The notes under the pieces were generated by a model that saw only the letters and a program-made list of their open reading frames with translations, had not been told where the DNA came from and ran no database searches. A DNA stretch of 64,000 nt from Ophthalmolycus amberensis (taxonomy: Eukaryota > Chordata > Actinopteri > Perciformes > Zoarcidae), in NCBI GenBank assembly GCA_024529925.1, contig JAFEUB010001124.1, forward strand, positions 691,001 through 755,000, read 5' to 3'. Below, piece after piece: positions 23,801 to 35,546 of the stretch (its first letter is position 1; every line of letters begins with the position of its first letter). Position numbers and translations under genes: made by a program.

Positions 23801-23999
23801 ATTCAGCATTCAAATTCTGGCCAAATATGACTGATTTGCTATGAGAATGATTATAAATAATAATTAATAATTAGGATTAAACATTCAGTTGAGACATTTC
23901 CCTTGTCTGTTCAACCGTGAAGAGGTAAAATTATCCAATATTATCTTTTTAGAAAAGCAAAGATGAAAATGAAAACATATTCGTGTAGCAGAAATTGAT

Positions 24000-25050
24000 G
24001 TTTCCTAAAGTCAAAGGAAGATCCTTCAACGGTTGAAATTCAAGGAGGCTTCGTCATTAAATCCCGCTGAAGGACCGTTCCAATGTTGAGGATGCTTTGA
24101 GTTCTACCGAGGACTGAGACCTTCGTTTCGAGGATTTTGAAGGATGCATGTGTGTATCCTCCGCGCACCTAAAACACCCACAACAATGTGCATTATTCAT
24201 TTCCTGTCATAAGAGTTGCAAACGGGAAATATGCTACTAAACGTTTGCTTATTTAAAACTAAGCAGTCCGCCAAAATCTGAAATTGCCAATCCAGTTGCT
24301 GATTCTTTATACGCATATTATATCTACAAGGCCTCATTCAGAAGTGTGTTGTGAGCTATTAATAGCACCGAGGGCAGCAACAGCAGAGAGACGCAGCTGT
24401 AGAGCCAGCATGTTCACACAAACTCTGTGAATTAAGGCTTCATTTCGACCAAACCAGAGTGGGCCAATGAAGACAGTTTTGATGACTTTTATTTTGTTTC
24501 TGTCGAGTTTAAATGAAGTGTGTTTTCTACAATCAGCGAGGTGAAATGACTGTGTTTGTCTGGTAGGTTTGAGGAGAGGAGAGTTTATTTTTATATCCAA
24601 GGGTGTGATTTTAGAGCCAACCAAGATGGTTTTGATGAGCTTTGTTTTGTTTCTGTCGAGTGTTTATTTTACAATTGGCGAGATAAAATTGTTTTTTTCA
24701 ATGCCTAGAGTCTGGTAGCTTGTTTTGCATGTTTATAAATAATGATAATGACTTGTGTATAATGTTTTGACGAATGCAAACTCAATACTCCAACCAGAAA
24801 TTGCTCTTTATTTTATTCTCCAACAACGTGTGCTCTCCGATGCTGTGAAGGAGTCTGGAAGTCGCCTCTGAAGGAGCCTGCTTTTAATACCCGTTCTACC
24901 AAGGAAGCTTTCCAGACGTTGAGACTCACCCAATGTCAACGTTTACTCGCTGTCTCCTGGACGAAGGGTCCCGTGTTTGTTTGACCCATCCACCACCACT
25001 TCTGCCAGGTTGCATTCATTTCCTGCCATAAAAACCCATCACTACTGACA
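24000..25050. repeat. Possible composite repeat with internal duplicated segments
   Basis: Two related segments, about 24478-24570 and 24628-24720, share GTTTTGATGA, TTTTGTTTCTGTCGAGT, ACAAT..GCGAG and TCTGGTAG in the same order at about 150-bp spacing. The block ATTCATTTCCTGYCATAA also occurs at both about 24194 and 25015. Together with the GAAGGA/TTCAA-rich start at 24010-24150, this looks like a decayed dispersed element, but ends and class are undefined. Confidence 0.4.
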
Positions 25051-25784
25051 GCTCCTCTGCCTTGCAATTGTAAACGTCTTTCATTCGGAAGGAATCTTCA
25101 CTCTGAGTTTGTAGTGTGCAGAATAATTGCTGTCAGACGTCATTTTGCTTTGAGGCTGTTGTTTAATTATTATGCAGTCAGATGCAGCAGCTGAGGTGCT
25201 CGTTTGCACAGTTAGTTTTTAAATTGAACTATTGTTACTGTGATGTGCATTCCAGTTTGATTGGTCTTAGAGATTATGACACTTATGATGCTTAATTTAA
25301 AAAGTATTCTATAGTTTTTGAATTCAGCCCAGGAGAGTCTAGCCATGTCCAATGGAGTTCCATTGTCGGTGCATTGCTATCATGTTTACCAGCCTCACGT
25401 AGCTGGTAAAGCCACAGAAGAATGTGTTGGCTCTTACAGGGTTAAAACCCCCTGATCTCTCCTCCCTAATTCCGCCTCTTGAACGGGATTCCCACATTTG
25501 GGATGTTTGGTCGTTGACATTGCATTCTGCTTCCATGGGATGCAGGTCTGTCCAGTTTGCTGGACCGGAGAGAGAGCTATCAAATAATGTCCTCGTTATT
25601 GTCTCTTACGACAGGGGCCTCTATTTCCCATGGTTGATTTTAATACACAACATAGATTCATTCATGAGTGCTCATGCCAACTTCGTCAGTGCAACATTCC
25701 TCTCTAAATACATTTGATCCTCAGAGATCATCTCTTTAGGTCAAATTTCGTGTATGTGTATATGTATATGACAATAAAAATGGT

Positions 25785-25851
25785 TTCTTCTTCTTCTTTC
25801 TTCTTCTTCTTCTTCTTCTTCTTCTTCTTCTTCTTCTTCTTCTTCTTCTTT
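25785..25851. repeat. (TTC)n trinucleotide tract, possible retroelement tail
   Basis: About 67 bp of TTC repeats with one CTTTC interruption. It directly follows GTATATGACAATAAAAATGG, which resembles a polyadenylation/3' end of a non-LTR element. No upstream reverse-transcriptase similarity was recognised, so the tail interpretation is weak. Confidence 0.85.
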
Positions 25852-26347
25852 ACCAGCTCTGTATATTAACAGAGCTGATCCTTGTCCAGCACTTTATAAA
25901 CTTCTTCAAATGTGAATAACTTCTATTACTGTATATGTATACACTGGTACTTGTAAAGCCACTATGGGTTGTTAATGAAGGCCTTTAGGAACAAGTCCTG
26001 CTTTGAGGGCAGACAAGACGTCAGAATGGGAGTGATATTGACAAATATAGTTTATTAACAGACAGCACACTGATGAGGAAGGAGCTGTCTGTGTTGCTGC
26101 TTGTCTAAATTCACATGAGCCATTGTTTAGTAGTGTTTGGGAGAGGCAGCAAAGCAGTACTATCCTTGTTTATTTTGCTTTTCTTGGTTGTTACTCTGAC
26201 AGCTCTTTTGACTTCAAAGCCTGCTAATGGGCTAGCAGGGCACCTGAAGGGTGTAGTTGGCTGTCAGCAGTGGATGCTTTAACCCCCTTTTGTTGTTGCA
26301 TGTCATCCAAGCCCCAAGGTTTGACTCCTAGCATTGGTTGGCACCTG

Positions 26348-26368
26348 ACACACACACACACACACACA
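26348..26368. repeat. (AC)10 microsatellite
   Basis: Twenty-one bases of AC dinucleotide. Confidence 0.9.
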
Positions 26369-27532
26369 AGTCAAGGGGCTTAACATGAAGGGAGGCGAGA
26401 CGGCGGCAGCAAGGGGATTAAGGCTTCATGCTGCATCACTGTCATAATCCATTAAGCTCGCGGAAAAGGAGAAAGTCTGGACCTCAAACTGACACTTTTT
26501 GGAGGCAAGGAGGGATGCTTTACCTCTCTTCGGAGTTGTTATTTTAACCACAGAACAGTCTTTCTCTAAAGGCTGAAGAGGAGTCATGATTTTAGGAATT
26601 TGGCAACCGCTTGTTGGCTACAGCATCTCGCTTCGGAGGGAAAAACAAAATAACTCCTGATTTAGTTTAATGACTCTATTATTGCAGTGATACATATTCA
26701 GATATAATAAAGTTGTACCATGGGCCTTGGATGCACAGAATTCCACGTCACGATAATTCGCTACATGTTTCGGGTAGGCAAACTCCTTAAACTATGCAAT
26801 TATTAAGATCAATGTTTATGATGGGATATTATAATTCAACAGAGGCCACTAATTTTGGGCTGTTACAGCAGTGGCAGACATCTCCATATCCTTGTGAAAG
26901 CCCCTTCATGCTCTTACATATTAATTACATAGATCGCAGCAACAGCTGTTAGCAGGATGCTGAAAACAAGTGCAGTGTTGTTTCTATACATTGATCTTAC
27001 ATGCATGTACACTGCAGGAACTTGAATTGCTCTCTTTATCTGTTACTCTTTCATTTTATCTTCATTACTGAGGCTCTGTTATCCCCTTCGCTCTCCTTTC
27101 TGTACATAAGTGTCGAGTAACACACACACATACACACACACAACCACAATGCATTTAAACTGATGTCCTCCTGAGAAAGGCGATGCAAGTATGTATTGTA
27201 ATACTTAATTTTTACAGAGTAGTGCGATAAAGATGACATCTGTGTCATAATGCAGAGTGCCCCCTGTTAGCTTATGGCTCATTACCTCTTCCACTGCCTC
27301 AGGGTCTGTACTGGATCTTGTGAAACATTTTTTTTCTCCTGTCTTCGAACTGTATCTTCTGACAACTTGTCCAATGTCGCTTTGCTTTTCTGTCATAGAA
27401 AATATACCACATCAGGACACGTTGGTTTTTAGCTCTATTATTACAAGCACAGACTCAAGCCACTATGATGCCTGGTCAAAAACAGTCCGAACTTCATATT
27501 GTTTTTGTTATTATTGGCTTACTTAAAGGAGC

Positions 27533-27866
27533 AGTATGTAGGATGTAGTGGCATCTAGTGGTGAGGTTGCATATTGCATCCAACTTAACACACCTCCCTT
27601 TCCAAGAGTGCCTGAGAAGTAAGGGCCTTTCAGGTGAAGGGAAAATGTGAAAGGGTTACTGTAGAAACATGGTGGTGCAACATGGCGGACTCCATGAAGA
27701 GGACCTGCTCCCTCTGCAGATATGAAGGGCTCATTCTAAGCCAACGGAAATGTAATGATTCTTAGCTTCAGGTGATACACTAATACACGAATGAAAACAT
27801 AGTTATGACTATTATATTTCAGTTCTGCTAATAAATCCCTCTTAATCCTACACACTGTTGCTTTAA
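27533..27866. mobile_element. TTAA-flanked MITE, longer copy
   Basis: Starts TTAAAGGAGCAGTATGTAGG and ends with its imperfect inverse, CCTACACACTGTTGCTTTAA. Inside are TAGTGGCATCTAGTGGTGAG and no coding frame. A shorter relative lies at 38687-38821 with the same ends and the same GTGGCATCTAGTGG motif, which shows this is a dispersed family and sets the boundaries. TTAA at both ends would suit a piggyBac-type target, but the superfamily is not proven. Confidence 0.75.
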
Positions 27867-29108
27867 GGGCCTGGAATTACACCTGCACTTTGCCAACTGT
27901 GAAATGTCACATTTTGATACAAAATTAAGTGAAAGTAATCAAGTTAAATACAAAGTGTATAAGTTCAGTGTACAGCAATTCACAGAGTAAATACTATACA
28001 GTACACTGACAAAGTGGCAGGCTTGCTTTTATAAGATGTAGGATTTGTTGTTTTGTAACCACTGCATAGTTTAGGAGCGCTTTATTACAAAATAGCAACA
28101 TTATACAAATGTTAATGATCTTTTCAGATGTTGAAGAAGAAAATGTCACAAAGCTGATAAGCAGACAAGGCAGGCAGGTGAATAGTGCAGTTCAATGATT
28201 AACATAAATAATGATCTTGCTAAGATGTATGGAGACATAGATAGAAGAAAAGCACGTTGACTTTTTCTGAAAAATATAATTTTGTTGGAAAATGAAATCC
28301 CTTGGTTTGGGCAATCCATAATTGTATGTATACAGTTTTTGAGATGAACATACAGTTTGAGCAGTATGCCATACACCAGGAATCAGAAATGGTTTATTGT
28401 ACGTTTGCACACACCAGGAATTTGGTTTGATGATTGGTGCATGACAATAAACACAGTGCAATAGTATAAGACACAATATGTATGTAAAACATATTAAAAT
28501 GTACAATAAAATATGATGAACATACAAAGTAAGAGTATGTTAAAACAAGTTTGTTATTAGAGTGTCAGATGTATACTGTATTTACAGGATGTCGTCTTCA
28601 GACATTTTGCTTTCATCATCAGGGACAAAAATGAATCATTTCTTTCTTTTCTTATTGTAAAGACAAAGCAAAAGCCTGCACACTCCCACATGTACAGTCT
28701 TCATAGACTGCACTTTAAAACACATACGAGTTCTTTTGACCTTTTAGTTTGATCAACGTTTTCAGTTCCTTGTTTTTACTTTAAATTAGCTGAATTTATT
28801 TGAACACTTGTAAAAAGTGTATGCATTCTTTTGTTTCGTTCACTTCATCTCTTTTCAGTTAGCAGCTCTCAAGGCTGCAATTCTCATCAAACTTATTTTT
28901 ATAGTTTACCATGTAACAACCACTTTTTCCACCTGCAAGAAAAAAGAAAGAAACTACTCTTATAAATGAGATGGGGAGAGAATGTTTCTTTATTCATTAT
29001 TGAATACTTCCTGTCTAATGCATGGGAGCTGCGGGAGTAGCAGAGGAGATTCCAAGGTCTGTACTGTGTGCCTTGTAATGTCTGGTAATCTGAGAACCAG
29101 GCTGTAAC

Positions 29109-29883
29109 TAGTGGTGTAACCGTAACGGACCATAGTCGGTCCGTGATCCGTACTGATCCCACCTCGCGGTTCGGCACGCGGATAATTACACAGTTTAACG
29201 TTAACCATGACAGTTTGAAATAAAGTTTTACTGATGCCAATATTTATTAAAATATGCGATCAGGACGTGGACATTTATGTTTCTCTAGTCGCCCATCTCT
29301 GATAAAGTTACATTGTAAACAACAAATCCGTGTACACATTGCCGGGAGGAGAACGAAGGTACAGTTGCTTTCAGGCTCTGTTCAGTGAAAATGAGTATTG
29401 GTCGAAGGTATTTTATAATATTATCATGTGTTCACATGTAATCTTGTAAAATGTAGTTTTGGTGATTAACTTGAATAGAGTTGTTTGAAGAAGAGGTTTT
29501 CACAATAACATCAATAGATATTAGAGATTCATTATTTGAAGTGTTTTTTAATGAAGAAAGAAAACACTATAAATTACTATAGCAAAGTAGAGGAATACAA
29601 TTTAGAAGTTCTGATGGTTTACAGACTTCAATGCGGTTGAAATGATTTTTGGTACGGTGGTAAAAAAAAAAAGAAATAGTCTGGAGCTTTGCAGACCAGC
29701 TGCTACAATCAAACAACAAAGGGATCAGTATCTGTCTATGGATCATCAATGATTGGCAATTAGTATCTGCGGCAAGAAAACGTGAACAGGGATCTTTTGT
29801 GCTGATCCGATTTTTGATTCGATCCGTGACTCTGATCCGTGATACGATCCGAACCGTGAGTTTGAGGATCCGTTGCACCACTA
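29109..29883. mobile_element. hAT-like non-autonomous transposon
   Basis: Left end TAGTGGTGTAACCGTAACGG; right end inverted reads TAGTGGTGCAACGGATCCTC. Both flanks then carry degenerate CGGTCCGTGATCCGTA / CACGGATCAGAG and CGCGGTTCGG / CACGGTTCGG blocks, the usual subterminal pattern of fish hAT MITEs with TAGTG/CAGTG tips. The 620-bp interior is AT-rich with no transposase. An 8-bp target duplication was not evident, so a hAT origin is inferred from the tips only. Confidence 0.65.
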
Positions 29884-31205
29884 ACAGTTCTAATAGGTTG
29901 TAATAGGATACATTCACTCACTACCACCATCCATACAGGTTTGCCTCATCAGATATTTTGTAAACCAACATAAACACACACTTATACTATTTATACTGTA
30001 GTAGTGCCCTGGACGTATTGGACTGTGACATAATGCCACTCAGCCTATGCTGTGAAGATGCTGAGCAGATCTATGGGTGAAACACAGCTGATCCACTTGG
30101 GATCTTCAAATGACTCTGACAGTGAGCCAGCAGTGGCCCTGCCTCCCTGCTCTGTGGTATGTCTGTAAGAGAGAGAGAGAGACAGGGAGGACGAGGATGG
30201 AAGGGAAAGAAGCAGACAGATAATCAGAGATTCTGAGTGTCTGCATATTTGTCTGGGAGCAAGATCAGCACAGGTGTTTCTCTTTTCCATATTTTATAGA
30301 TGCGGTTTTAAATCATTTTAATTTTAATTTCCTCCTTACATCCACCTTCTTCCCATATGACCTATAAACTAGGGTTAACTTGATGACACGTATTATTTTT
30401 ATTTTACAGAACAGAAAATACCACAAAACAAGCCAATTATAAGCCATGAATAATTTACTCGCTGACCTCAACTGCTAAACTACTTTGGTCTCCAGTTCTC
30501 TTCCAGTTTTGTCTCACTTTGCTGCGGTATTTACTTCTAGGCAGAGTTAGTGTTCACTGTACAACTTTTGCTGTGCTTCCCTATAGAGAGGTGTTTGGTA
30601 CCTCTGTAGGACGTTGAATACTTTGGTTGAACCCATTAATTACTTTAGTTTTGTGTGGTAAATATTTCATCTGATATAGTCCACACTACTGTGTAACAGA
30701 TATAGTGTGCACACAAGTCGGTCAATGTGCTTGAGTTCTTGCACTTGTATAAATGGATTAGACTCTATTCTACAAATACCTGTCTGTGCTTTTCCAATGA
30801 TGAGTACAGACATCGCCAATACTTACCTGGCTGTCAAGTACCATACTGCGCTGGAACTGTAAAATCAATTATTTTTTTACAACCGTTTGGTTTGGGTAGG
30901 TTTTTTTCAGTTCAACATTCCGTTGCAAGAAACCCCTACTTGCACAGTTCCAGAGTGCAGTTGTTTGTTGTTTGTCACATTCAGGTTGTATTAGTAATCA
31001 CTCCCTATTTACTACGTAGTTAACCGAGTTACTGTCCAAATTCTGAGAGATGAATTCACAAAAGGATTGCTCTAAACCTGCACAAATATGACAAATATAA
31101 ACTGTGTGACTCTAAAAGCAAATAGCGAATCAGTGGTCCCGTGCTATTTGCACGTATTTTAATTAGGTAATATGCATACTTTTTGCTCAAAATGTACCCT
31201 TTTCT

Positions 31206-31219
31206 ATGCAAATTTGCAT
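31206..31219. promoter_or_regulatory. Palindromic octamer (POU-type) motif
   Basis: ATGCAAATTTGCAT is a perfect 14-bp palindrome made of two overlapping, opposed ATGCAAAT octamers, the consensus for POU/Oct factors. It lies in the ctnna2 intron. A regulatory role is inference only; the motif can occur by chance in AT-rich DNA. Confidence 0.3.
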
Positions 31220-32536
31220 CGCAAAAACAGTCCAATTGTAAAAGATCAGTGCTAATAACCACAGGCAGTTACAGTGAAAATATTAGTGTCTTCAGAGAGC
31301 TGGCGATAACTGAAGCGCAAAGAGTGTCACGCCCAGACTTTACTGTGATCATGGCAGCAGTGATTGTAGCTCGGCAAAGGCACCGCCGTGCTCCACTGAA
31401 ACTCTTTTTGTTTTTCAGGAACATTTAAACATTTAAAATAATTAAGTGTGCAAAATCTCTATTTACTGCTCACTATCGAGTGAACTAGTACGTGTCTTTA
31501 AGGGAGTAGTGAATGAGACACATCCCAGTCATTTTTAAGATCTGTGACCAAGAAGATGCAAGTATCTTTTTTCATCTTGAGGTCAAAATACATCGATCAT
31601 TTTGTGATTTGTTCAATCGAAGTTTGCTGCAACATTTCCTTAGACAGTCCCAAGTCTCATTATGAGCAAGGGCTGAAGTAAAAAAAAAAGTGGGAATGAA
31701 GGTTACAGTGAGAGAGAGTGCATGCCGACGATCACATGCAGAGGATGCCCAGTAGAGTTGTCAGTCCCTTTATTAGTTTACTGGCGCTGGCCTGCTGTTT
31801 GGGAAGCTGTTGTGCACACTACACTGTAGGTAAACATGTCCTCCGAAGCTACTGCTGTATCATCGCATCCAAAGCTCACAGCGCTGTTATATTCCCACAC
31901 GTTTCCTTGAAGCCGTGTTTTTCTGTCGATTGCTGCACTCATTTCTTTGACGCTCGTCATTGTGACCACATCTCACGCTTGAAGCCATTTCAGAATGAGA
32001 TTTTAGAAAGCTTTTATGTGGCCTGTCTTTGAAGTGAACGGCATCTCGGATTGGCATATTCTCTGCCATTTGTTGTGAAGATTATGTGAAACCTCAAGGC
32101 ATGTCATGCCAAAATGAAGCATGAGTCAAATGAGGACTCATTGGCATTTTTGCCACAGAAATAAACAATTTTAACACTGACATCCAGTCATTTCTTATAT
32201 TCATATTTTTAATGGAGGTGGAAAGTTTGAGTTAAAATGCATCGTTGCTGAAATGTTCTAATTAGCTGGGGTTGCGCAATGATTTTCAAACCCACTCTCT
32301 TTAGATTAGTTCCCAAAGGACTAATCATTGACTTTTTTCACACACACACACACTTGGTGAATGGTATATTTAGATATTTCTTGGTAACCACAAAAAAAAA
32401 GTTCTTTCCACAGAACAATGTGCTCCAGTAAATATTTGGAACCAGAGATTGGCTACCCCATTGGGCTTTTTGTAAAAGTGTCCTTACATCAAGTGTTGGC
32501 AGGATATATTGTGTAGATCAACTGTGCATCATAAAA

Positions 32537-32640
32537 TGAATGAATTTTATTTATATAGCGCTTTTCACAGACAATAGTATCACAAAGTGCTTAACAGAGC
32601 AGACATTTAAAAGCATAAAAACACAATGTGACCCTAGGGT
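32537..32640 (-). mobile_element. L2-like LINE or SINE 3'-end fragment
   Basis: Read along +, ATGAATGAATTTTATTTATATAGCGCTTTTCAC...TCACAAAGTGC...ACAGAGC...TTAAAAGCATAAAAAC follows the same layout as the inverted 3' end of the L2 at 10.9 kb. The element is therefore on the - strand, with an (ATTC)n-like tail at the low end. It is truncated within about 100 bp and abuts the inverted repeat beginning at 32677. Confidence 0.6.
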
Positions 32641-32676
32641 CAATAAATTATATACACAGAGAAAAGTAAAAAAAGA

Positions 32677-32935
32677 GATGAGTTATCAAAGTATCTCCAA
32701 CATTCAGGCTGAGATGGGAAACAGTTCACAGGTACTACACACTGTAAGTGATTATTCTGCGGCAGTGGTGAGGCTAACCTTTCCTTCAGGCCTAAGGAGT
32801 TGTTGTGCCTTTCCCTCCCATTTTCTTCCTCATCAATAGTATTAAATGCCACGCGGCCTTTCCTCTCCAGAGCACTGGCCAGTGGACTGTCCACTCAGTA
32901 ATAAATCCTCGCGGCTCTGCGCAGCCGTTCAATTT
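32677..32935. repeat. 259-bp inverted repeat, copy A
   Basis: Begins GATGAGTTATCAAAGTATCT and ends GCAGCCGTTCAATTT. Its reverse complement matches 34249-34507 over the full length with only four mismatches counted by eye (about 98.5%) and no gaps. The outer flank is the retroelement tail at 32537-32640; the inner flank is an A/T-rich run. Confidence 0.93.
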
Positions 32936-34248
32936 AAATAAAAAAAATAAATAAAAGGTCTTGCCATGCCTCAAAAAAAGAATTTAATAACCTCATGGAT
33001 AGCAAAAAGACATCTGTGGTGAGAATGATATGACGATCAAACCGAGTATAGGAACATGTGCTATGAGGGTTACTAATGAGGGAATAGTATGGATGAGACA
33101 GAAAGACTCTCCAAGCAGAATGCAGGAGTTCTGTGTGAACCACTAATGTAGATAACACCATTGATATTAGTTACATTCCATGAGTGCTCATCACTTAAAG
33201 TAAGTAAAGTGAGAGTGAGGCCTCATGTATTATTGTGGGGTAGAAAATGGGTGGATATACAGAGTCAGTGTATCATTTGTAAAATGCTAAAAAGTTCAAC
33301 AAAACTGCAGGTAGTTAGATAAACCTGAGAATTCAGGGAAACTATATATACAAGTAGGACAAATACAGCTAAAAAGATGCAGATATTTGAACACCAGCGC
33401 TATGTTGTATTATTCATCAGTTTTCCTTCCTATCCATCACTGTTCCTCTGCAGCATTCATCTCCAGGCTTTAAAACTGAGTATGCTTCCAGGAGGTTTCA
33501 TGAGGATATGGTTGTGAATTGAACACGCTGCATGGTTAAGAATGCCAGAGCTTGACACCCCTGCAATGTGACACTCCGTGCTAAAACCCTTCCTCTTTGC
33601 CACCCAATAACCCATTCAGGTACTTATCTTAATGCTCGCTAATCCGCACTGCTTTGCACTTCAGCACTTGTTAACTTCAAAAGATGTGTTAAATAACAGG
33701 GTATAATGAAGAGTGAGCACAGACTTCAGCCCAAAAAATCCAAGATACCTTTTTCATCAGCACAGTTCAGGAGAATATGAGTAGATATGCAGTATATTGG
33801 TTTTCTCTTACATGTGAATGTGCAATGCAAGTGTGTGGAGGTCTCTGAATATAGTGTGTATTATTTTCACTTTGTGAACACACTCTTGTGCAGACAGGTT
33901 TCTGTATTATCCTTCTCACAGCTCGGTGATTGATCCACCCACTTGGAAAATAGAGGACCCCCTCTTGCGTTTGTCCCCTGAGCTTTTTCACAGATTATGC
34001 ACTTTACACATGGACATAAACGGCCTCATTAATTATTCAACAGGGAATGTTAAATATATCACTTTCTGTAGGAGGGGGCCAAAGGTTGACATGAATCTCT
34101 CAGGAGCTGTGTATGGGTACGCATGATGATGCGTGCGTGTGCAGTTTGGCTACACGTGCACACACATGCACATGGCCTTCGTTAAATGTTCAACAGTTAT
34201 AGTGCATCACTCATCCGTTGGATGCAAGTCTCAGAGGCTGAAGGCGGA

Positions 34249-34507
34249 AAATTGAACGGCTGCGCAGAGCCGCGAGGATTTATTACTGAGTGGACAGTCC
34301 ACTGGCCAGTGCTCTGGAGAGGAAAGGCCGCGTGGCATTTAATACTATTGATGAGGAATAAAATGGGAGGGAATGGCACAACAACTGCTTAGGCCTGAAG
34401 GAAAGGTTAGCCTCACCACTGCCGCAGAATAATCACTTACAGTGTGTAGTACCTGTGAACTGTTTCCCATCTCAGCCTGAATGTTGGAGATGCTTTGATA
34501 ACTCATC
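34249..34507. repeat. 259-bp inverted repeat, copy B
   Basis: Inverse of copy A at 32677-32935, separated from it by 1,313 bp. It begins AAATTGAACGGCTGCGCAGA and ends ATAACTCATC. Similarity ends abruptly on both sides, and no target duplication is shared by the outer ends. Confidence 0.93.
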
Positions 34508-35171
34508 GCTTTGAAAAAAACCCCCAAAAAAACATTGTCCGGTTCTGTTAGATAGAGAGGGACTTGTTGTCCAAACACTGAATTTCCAGCACATTTCCAT
34601 TTTAGATAAATAAAATCTAATCTGTATGCAAAGGCTGAGGTAACAACTTGATATTATCGGCTGTTGGCGGTGAATTTTCATTCCAGCATATGTCAGTGTC
34701 CAATGACGTGCACATATGTGTTACCCAGTCAGCAGTGAGCTTCCGCATCTGAGTCGCAGGCTAACAGCCTGCATACTTGAGCAGGATTTAAAAGCTGGGG
34801 CTAAATTTAAGGAACTCTGGCAGAGGCATGACTGCTGATGACGAAGGTGTGATGAAATAAAATGGAGTTGGAAATGGTTGGGTTGAGGGTGGGAAACCGC
34901 TAAAAACATGGTGCCACAAATAGCTAAGCTTCATTCTCCACCATGTGTTTAAACAGGATTGCAGTAGCAGGGAGTGTTAATTCAGGACAAGACAAACGAG
35001 TCAGAAGCAGTAATTTATCAATCTATTAATGTGTTGCGAATGAAAATACAAGCCCATCTTCCTTGTGTCTCGTTGGTTATGTTTCAGCCAATTTTGTTCT
35101 CATTGTGCATCTGTGTTCTTGTGTCTTTCCTGTCCAGTGACCGTGTCTTGATGTGTGTATGTGGTCATTGC

Positions 35172-35196
35172 TGTGTGTGTGTGTGTGTGTGTGTGT
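35172..35196. repeat. (GT)n microsatellite
   Basis: About 25 bases of TG dinucleotide. Confidence 0.9.
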
Positions 35197-35463
35197 CAGT
35201 ACTTCCTCACACAATCAATCTTTCGGGACATTTGGTAATGTTCTTTGTGGAGAGTACTGACCCAGCAATGGCCTGTTATCCACATTCATAGTAATCCGCT
35301 GTCCACAGTTTTGTACAATATTTGCCGCGTCAATATGACAAGTGCTGATTCTGTTCAGCTGCCAGTTTTTAATCGATATTTTGTTTTTTGTGGACGGTCA
35401 GTCTAAGCCCTGTGAATCTCTGCACTCATGCCCTGAGACCTCACTGGTAAACATAGTGTACCA

Positions 35464-35546
35464 TATTCCGTGTTCCGTTCCGTGTCCCGTGTTCCGTGTT
35501 TCATGTTCCGTTCCGTGTTTTGTGTTCCGTGTCCCGTTCCGTTCCT
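35464..35546. repeat. Degenerate GTTCC/GTGTTCC tandem tract
   Basis: About 83 bp built of short TTCCGT / GTTCCGT / GTCCCGT words (TTCCGTGTTCCGTTCCGTGT and similar), a variable 5-7 bp simple repeat. It is CpG-containing, unlike its AT-rich surroundings. Confidence 0.8.
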
